DNA from: Dunaliella salina
Taxonomy: Eukaryota; Chlorophyta; Chlorophyceae; Chlamydomonadales; Dunaliellaceae
DNA length: 23,760 bases
Reading direction: 5' to 3'
Assembly: GCA_002284615.2 (NCBI GenBank)
Contig: MU069459.1
Coordinates: forward strand, 414,342-438,101
Part shown: piece after piece, positions 18,700 through 23,760 of the stretch
Layout of the letters: each line of letters begins with the position of its first letter
Position numbering within the stretch: position 1 is the stretch's first letter
Translations under genes and position numbers: made by a program
The notes under the pieces: generated by a model
What the model was told of the DNA's origin: nothing
Seen by the model: only the letters and a program-made list of their open reading frames with translations
The model's database searches: none

Positions 18700-19670
18700 T
18701 GTTAGGAGTTGTGCCCAACGCACTGTGTATCTGCGCCTACAAAGCCCAACATCCTACAATGTTGCCAGGCACACTCAACAGCCAAAAAATGTGCACTTCA
18801 TTTAAGAAGGTCCACCAAAACATTCTGCCCTCTCCAAGGCTGCCTTCAGTTTAACAGCGCACTCGACATGTTCTCAGGCTGCCGAATTCATACCACCCCT
18901 TACATGAAAATTGAACACCATGTAACAGGCAGGATGCTCGCTAAAGCTCTTAGCAAAGTCCTTGGGATTCCGGAGCAGGTATGGTCAACACAGGCACAGA
19001 AAGCGAAGGCTGGCTTCAAGTTGCGCAGCAAAGCCTTTGATTTTATGCACACCCCCCAAACAGAACAATACCTTCATACCTCTCACCTCATAGCCTTCTT
19101 TTGAGGAGGAAAATCACCTCCTGCCGACCTGATGCTAACTTGTAAATCTCTCACGATGCCAAGCTCTTGGTCATAATTCTTCTACCTCCAACTGTTCACA
19201 TCATGTTTTATGCACCAGGCAAGGAACAACTCACATGCTCAGCACAGCTAGCCGCATAAAACAAACTCCTTAACTGCATGTTTACCAAAGCTGTACCAAC
19301 GGCATGTGCACTTGATCTAAATAAAGTACTGGTAAGGCACAAGGCCTGAACCTGAGTTGCATGCGGCGCATTTGCAGCATGCAGCCTTCTGCAAATTTCT
19401 TAGTGCTAATGCAGTACTTACTCTTTTTACTATTTTTGGGCATTGATGGATCATGTAACGTCTAGCTTTTCCTCAACTTGAACCACTTCAGACAAGAAGG
19501 AATGGACCACCAACAAACCAAGCTTACTCATAAGTATCATGCCAATTCGGCTGACTACGCCCACAAACTTGTTATCATTGAGAGTGGGTTCACAATTGAG
19601 AACAAAAATCCCCCTCTCTGCCAGATTCTAGGGCCACGAGCTATCAGCAGACTCGAGATTCTCTCAAGCC
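18700..19670 (+). pseudogene. LINE family A, piece A6: decayed CCHC and endonuclease region
   Basis: The frame 18709-19104 matches the segment of A8 after RNase H: HLRRSTKTFCPLQGC, FNSALDMFSGC, then GRMLAKALSK. The zinc finger reads C-x4-C-x7-D-x4-C, so its His has become Asp. Further on only patches align: SCRPDA near 19110-19130 (the R-P-D motif), the RHVHLIEI equivalent near 19300, and DHQQTKLTHKYHANSADYAHKLVI with IENKNPP (19508-19610). Many stops and frame changes make this one of the oldest pieces in the window. Its 3' end and tail are not recognisable. Confidence 0.7.
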
Positions 19671-19764
19671 CTTTCAGTTTCCATCCTATATAATGCAGAG
19701 GACTGTACGCTTTTAGGTGCCGAGATGTTCGGAGGAAAATTTCAAAGCTTGCCCACACATCTGA

Positions 19765-20045
19765 AAGTCACATTTTCCTACAATGTCAAATGCCACTCTG
19801 GAATACCAGGAAATGAATGTGTGGATAAGATTGCTAAGATTACCTCAGAGGTAACAGCCTGATTGACCCTGAAATCCCCAGTGCGGTAACAAGAGGAAAG
19901 GAAGTCGTTCTACAGTATTTCTTGGGTGGCCCAGGAAGAACCACCACTCAATCCCACCCTTCTACTCCTTGCCTGAGATACCTCCCAGACCTTTAAGATG
20001 CTTCGAAATCCCATATGAACACAAAACACAGACTATGATATGCAA
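19765..20045 (+). pseudogene. LINE family A, piece A7: C-terminal part of RNase H, cut by A8
   Basis: The plus-strand translation near 19770-19850 reads FSYNVKCHSGIPGNECVDKIAK, matching YKVKSHAGIAGNECADAIAK of A8 and keeping the His and final Asp of the RNase H site. The following SFYSISWVAQEE and the SHMNTKHR-like end match the stretch after RNase H. It contains stops. The sequence ends at 20045, exactly where the tail of A8 begins. It sits downstream of A6 although RNase H precedes the CCHC region in the element, so A6 and A7 are separate insertions. Confidence 0.65.
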
Positions 20046-20175
20046 AGAAAGAAAAGAAAAAGAAAAACTACGTAGGCAGAGAAACTCTCCCTACATCAAT
20101 TAAGGAAAAGGTGCCACATTGGCTCAAAAAAAGAGCCGTGTGCCCCCTTCACCACAAGGTATGAAAAAGAGAATG
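20046..20175 (-). other. 3' UTR, hairpin and pyrimidine tail of LINE A8
   Basis: After the stop at 20176-20178 the minus strand holds the hairpin (20115-20142 on plus coordinates: CACA/TGTG and GGCTC/GAGCC with a 7-base loop), then GATGTAGGGAGAGTTTCTCT, GTAGTTTTTC and a tail of TTTTC- and TTTCT-type units ending at about 20046. There is no poly(A) signal or poly(A) run. The arrangement is shared with A3, A4 and A5. Confidence 0.7.
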
Positions 20176-21087
20176 CTAATGTGGGTCTGGAGGGTTACTA
20201 GAAGCACCTGGCTCTAGAGCCTGGCTGTGGGAAGTATTCTTGTTTTCAATAGCGCGGCGGATGGTGACTAGTTTGTGGGCATATTGAACAGAATGGGCAT
20301 GAAGTTGTTGAGCAAGCTTTGTGGCACGCTGGTGATCCAATCCTAGATGTATGAGTTGCTTCAGGGTATGCTCAGTGTAAATAGTTCCACCTACACCCAG
20401 GAGAATAGGGTGAATTGTAACAGCTTTAGCGTTAATAAGTTTACAAAGGTCTGCATGCTGCTGCTTTGCTGCGTTCAACTGATGCTCTGGCCTTATGTCT
20501 TCACAGAACTTGATTTCTATTAGGTGCACATGTCGTTCGTTTGCACGAAGTTCATGGGGTTGCCTCATGCGACTAGTTTTGGTGGTCCTCCGTGAGGAGC
20601 TGCGCAAAGCGTGATGGGAATGGGTAGGAGAAACATTGTTAGAAGTATGTTTGGCATTAAAAGGGGTGATCAAAACAGCATCTGGTCGACTGGAGTTGAG
20701 TCTTTTCCTCTCGGGAAGGTTACGAGGGGAGAAGTAAGCAGGTAAAGTTCTGTTTGAGACATGTGTAAGGAGTTGGAGGTTGTGTTGAGCAAGCTTAAAA
20801 TCGCTCCCTATGTCTGTGTAGACCAGGCCTGCCCCTACAGGGCATTTGCTGGGGGCTTTTGTAATCATTCTGCCTGCAATGTTTTGGCGTTCAGTTCTCA
20901 TGTTGGAGATGATATGATTTTGGCAGCCTGAGAGCATGTGTAGTGCGCTATCCCAGTGATGGCAGCCTTGGAGGGGGCAAGATGGATCAGTTGACTTTTT
21001 TAAATGCACTGCTTGTTTTTGGTTGTAGAGGGTGCCCGTGCGGTACTGCAGGATGGTACGCTTCATGGGTACAGAGATGTTGGGCAT
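20176..21087 (-). pseudogene. CCHC zinc finger and restriction-like endonuclease of LINE A8
   Basis: This frame of 303 codons is the 3' part of the element ORF, cut off from RNase H by one frame change at an A6 run. Numbered from 21087, a CCHC finger uses C37, C42, H50 and C55 (C-x4-C-x7-H-x4-C), like the finger that precedes the endonuclease of R2-type LINEs. The nuclease core follows: R134-P135-D136 in SSRPDAVLITPF and E191-I192-K193 in HVHLIEIKFCED, fitting the PD-(D/E)XK pattern. The conserved C-terminus has ILLGVGGTIYTEHTLKQ and AHSVQYAHKLV. The domain is otherwise intact. Its role would be nicking target DNA. The assignment of the nuclease is from motif and position, not a structural match. 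Confidence 0.75.
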
Positions 21088-21941
21088 ATTTCTGAAGGCA
21101 TTGCTGATTTTTTATTTACTTGCAGTAATAGGTTTTGATAATAAGAGTAGTAACCTGTTTTGGCATTGGCATATCCAAGCTTGTGTTTAGAATGCATGTG
21201 GGATTTGAGAGCATCTTGGAGATTGGGGAGATAGGTGAGCTTGAGGCTGGGTGGTGGACCCGTAGATGTGCCTGCAGCATGTACTCTTTCTTCCTTGGCT
21301 AACCAGAAAATATTTGTAAATGGATTTCCACCAGGACCTGCACCAGGGATCTCGGTGTCTGCCACACAGTTCTGGGCTTGCTTTGCCTGATGCTTTGCAA
21401 TGGCATCTGCACATTCATTTCCAGCGATGCCAGCATGGGACTTCACTTTGTAGATTCGAATTTTGGTATGGAAGTCTCTAATGAGCGTTGATATCATTTT
21501 AAGGACGTCTCCTTGGATATGCCTCAGATGTCTTTCAGGATAGAGAAGCTGTTTACGTATTTGATTGATAGAGGTGAGGCTGTCTGATGCAATATCTGCA
21601 TTTTTGGTGATGATAGCAGCAGCAATTGCTGCTAATTCAGCTCTTGTGATGGTCTTAGTAATCCCGGCACCATTTGGTTCTACAAAATTCTTGCTGTCAG
21701 TGGACGGGCAGTAGACGCCTGCTCCAATTTCTTGCTTACCGTTATGGACAAGGCAGCTGCCATCTGTGTATGCCCATGTCCTCCAGTCAGCAACTTTAAG
21801 AGTTAGGAGAGTACTGGATTTTCTGGGCACCAAGTCCTTACCTTGGATACTCATGTGTGGATTCTTAGGGTGTTTGGAGGCGTGTTGTTTGTCCAATGAG
21901 AGGCGATCCAGTTTATTGAAACCTGGCATGTGAGCATGCAT
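21063..21941 (-). pseudogene. RNase H domain of LINE A8
   Basis: RNase H degrades the RNA strand of the RNA-DNA hybrid during element copying. Numbered from 21941, the domain starts at ADWRTWAYTDGSC and shows the full catalytic set: D60 (YTDGS), E102 (RAELAAI), D120 (ASDSL), H169 (KSHAGI) and D179 (NECADAIAK). A conserved segment follows, with NPFTNIFWLAKEE, LTYLPNLQDALKSHMHSKHKLGY and TGYYSYYQNLL. The frame ends at 21063 after leaving the coding phase at an A6 run (21108-21113 on plus); the next frame continues with the sequence expected of the family. The N-terminal side joins the 22194-21913 frame by another frame change. Confidence 0.85.
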
Positions 21942-22194
21942 GGGATTTAGGACAGGTAGGTTGCTGTAGCTTCTCTGTAGCTTCTTTCAAATCTCCTTTC
22001 AGGCCCTGTAGCCAGTCTTTGTTATGGTTGTTAAGATGGACTCGAGCTGCAGTGTTCCAAACAGCAAAGATACAAAGGTCCCAGGTATGCTTAGGTAAAG
22101 GCACCTCTTGGTTAGGGCAGGATTCAGGGGCGCTGTAACTAAGTTTTTCGCGAGGTATGGTTCCAAGTTCGTAACAGAGGTGGGGGTTAGGCAT
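21913..22194 (-). pseudogene. Linker between the conserved block and RNase H (LINE A8)
   Basis: This 93-codon frame continues the element ORF after a one-base insertion at FNA-stop (about 22190). It includes PHLCYELGTIPREKL and WDLCIFAVWNTAARVHLNNHN, probably the closing part of the conserved block before it. It passes into the RNase H frame near 21940. No catalytic motif is recognised. Confidence 0.55.
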
Positions 22195-22465
22195 TGAAAA
22201 GTTTGGAGTAGGGGTTGGATATCATGTTCTTATTCAAAGCCGGAAGGAACATGAATGTAGCAGTGGCCTCTGTGTTGAGAATGGCAGAGTAGATGGCATG
22301 TTGCAAAGCTTGGGTCATGATTCCCTCGTCATAAATGGGATGGCAGACTGAGAAGCCTGAGAATTTGGATGAGAAGGCATTATGCATGGCACCAAAAAGA
22401 GTGTCTCGGGAGTCTGCACTCCAATAATTCTGGTATTGTGGGTTGTGGTCTAGTGGAGAGGCCAT
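22187..22465 (-). pseudogene. Conserved block of unknown function in LINE A8
   Basis: The frame opens MASPLDHNPQYQNYWSADSR and continues DTLFGAMHNAFSSKFSGFSV, CHPIYDEG, ALQHAIYSAI and ATFMFLPAL. It is in the same phase as the PHD frame upstream; only one TAA (22472-22474), where a Lys codon would fit, separates them, so ATG at 22465 is probably an internal Met and not a start. I believe this block recurs in related chlorophyte LINEs, but I cannot name its fold. A methyltransferase-like or other enzyme role is possible but unsupported here. Confidence 0.5.
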
Positions 22466-22471
22466 TTTTCC

Positions 22472-23760
22472 TTATGCTACTGAAGCCCATTTTTGAAGGG
22501 CGTGATGAATGTGAGGTGGAAGGGCTCGTGAAAAAGAGTCTTCGATCTTCTTGCTAGAGTACTTTCTTTCAAGCATGGATTTGCGGGAAAGGAGTCCTTG
22601 CAGCTCAGTAGCAAAGTTGCCTGGAGGTGGTGTTGTTTTCTCGCGCATGCCAGCAATCTTGGCTCCATAAAAAGCCCTGTATAGGATTTGGAAGCGGTTT
22701 GGCGATATCATACCAACACATTTGCCTTNCGTATTGTATATGCAAGCCATGCGCGCCGTGTATATTTCTGGGAGAATGAGGGGGGATGGAGTAGGAGGGG
22801 AATGGCTGTGGGATCCTGTGTCTGATGGTGCTGGATGAGGGGGTTGCTGGTCCGTGTACTTCNCGAGGTCTACCTCGTGCAGCCAATATTCACATGAGCT
22901 CGTAGGCTTTATGTCTGCTTGTGGATTTGTGGGGTTTGTATCAAATGTGATTTTGTTGCNCAATTCTGTGTCCAATTTCTGCTGCCATACATTGGTTTCA
23001 GTAGGTTTCTCAAAGCCCTGTCTTTCCAGATTTGAGAGGGTAGAATCTGCTGTGGGTGTTGAGAGGTTAGGCTCGCTCTGTTGTGCTTTGAACTTAAGCA
23101 AGCACTCTTTAAATTTAGGCCAAGCCACCTGTAAATCCTCTGATTCCCAGGAGGGCTTCCAAGCGACCCTCCTGANTTCTTGTTTAGTCTGCCGCTCTCT
23201 TTCAACTTTTTGGGCATCATTTAGGTTTGCACAGGCAGGACATGCCCATGTGTCGGCTGTTGCAATTTCTTGTCTTTGCTCATCCGAGTAGCATCCAAGC
23301 TCCTTCATGCATCCCCAATGGTATGTCCGGTGGCACACATCACAAACATACATATCAGGAAATGGATCCTCCAAGGTTCCAGTTTCATAACTTTGGGAGT
23401 AATTGCATATTTGGCAGCAGGCACACTCAATATCAGTGCGAGCAGCAGGCGAGACATCCTCAGGCACAAGGTTAGCTTGTTTGAAAAGTGGCAGGGCCCA
23501 CATTTCAATTATCATAGGTGCGTAATGCGTGTGATATTGCACTTGGAGGTGGGCGTGGGAGTTTGATTGTTCTTTCTTGTTCTCTGCAAAAATTCCCCAA
23601 TTATCTATGTGAGTAATATATAAATCATGATAGAAGATAGAACTGATAGCATGGCTAGCAGTAGTCTCTTTAGCAAGTTTCTCAGCTGTATTTTTCCTGT
23701 AGTTCCAGACTTTTGGGCCTTGGGAAAGGGAGCTTAGACAGTGGATGGCTGGGGAAACGA
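22472..23760 (-). pseudogene. PHD-finger region of LINE A8, open to the window edge
   Basis: The frame is open from 23760 down to TAA at 22472, so the true start is outside. Numbering from 23542, a PHD finger uses C43-x2-C46, C67-x2-C70, H75-x2-C78 and C101-x2-C104, with spacings of 20, 4 and 22 that fit the C4HC3 pattern; core motifs are YVCDVCHRTYHWGC and WACPAC. PHD fingers bind histone tails, so it may guide the element to chromatin; that is inference. After the finger comes a charged, Pro-rich region with ARMACIYNT and GKCVGMIS. Four single Ns (22729, 22863, 22960, 23176) each leave one unknown residue. Upstream (23542-23760) the coding sequence includes IITHIDNWGIFA-like sequence without known domain. 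Confidence 0.75.

Larger units (their letters stand above)
20046..23760 (-). mobile_element. LINE family A, piece A8: long copy, 5' end outside the window
   Basis: This is the longest family A copy and gives the domain order from the window edge downward: PHD finger, conserved block of unknown role, linker, RNase H, CCHC zinc finger, restriction-like endonuclease, 3' UTR hairpin and (TTTTC)n tail. No reverse transcriptase is found between the PHD finger and RNase H, so it must lie upstream of the PHD finger or have been lost. One in-frame stop and three frame changes interrupt the coding region. Whether the copy is dead or these are sequence errors cannot be told; four Ns lie in its first kilobase. 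The tail inserts into A7. Confidence 0.85.

Overview
The window looks like nuclear DNA of a green alga (chlorophyte). This rests on three things: one ordinary eukaryotic gene with five exons and GT-AG introns, long (CA)n tracts, and two non-LTR retrotransposon (LINE) families of a kind I associate with chlorophyte genomes such as Dunaliella or Haematococcus. The genus is inference. No prokaryotic gene organisation, CRISPR array, rRNA or tRNA gene was seen. Four single-base Ns show the assembly is not fully polished, so some frame breaks could be sequence errors.

The only host gene I can support is RPS7 (40S ribosomal protein eS7) on the minus strand. Its exons lie at 12460-12377, 12165-12046, 11916-11746, 9464-9372 and 7143-7018. 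They join in phase 0 into a complete 197-residue protein. Introns 3 and 4 are each about 2.2-2.3 kb. Intron 3 carries three long (CA)n tracts and intron 4 carries a small DNA transposon (MITE-2).

The rest is mostly transposon debris. LINE family A is present in eight pieces. A1 (490-2780, minus) holds the reverse transcriptase. A2 (2838-3350, plus), A3 (5070-6330, plus), A4 (15438-16262, plus) and A5 (18242-18645, minus) are 5'-truncated 3' ends. A6 (18700-19670, plus) and A7 (19765-20045, plus) are old fragments. A8 (20046 to beyond 23760, minus) is the longest piece and encodes, in order, a PHD finger, an unassigned conserved block, RNase H, a CCHC zinc finger and a restriction-like (PD-(D/E)XK) endonuclease. 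LINE family B is seen at 3776-5068 and again near 6340-6645.

A 611-bp MITE (MITE-1) sits inside A3. It has the same terminal-repeat pattern as MITE-2 in the RPS7 intron, and both are flanked by TA, so they appear to be one superfamily with two active histories in this window. A large imperfect fold-back structure lies at about 13470-14760. A variable tandem array built on a CAACTATGG-like motif spans 15290-16830 and was split by the A4 insertion.

The most interesting signals are the domain order of family A, the conserved 3' hairpin of family A with an apparent compensatory base change between copies, its (TTTTC)n tail in place of poly(A), and the related MITE pair.
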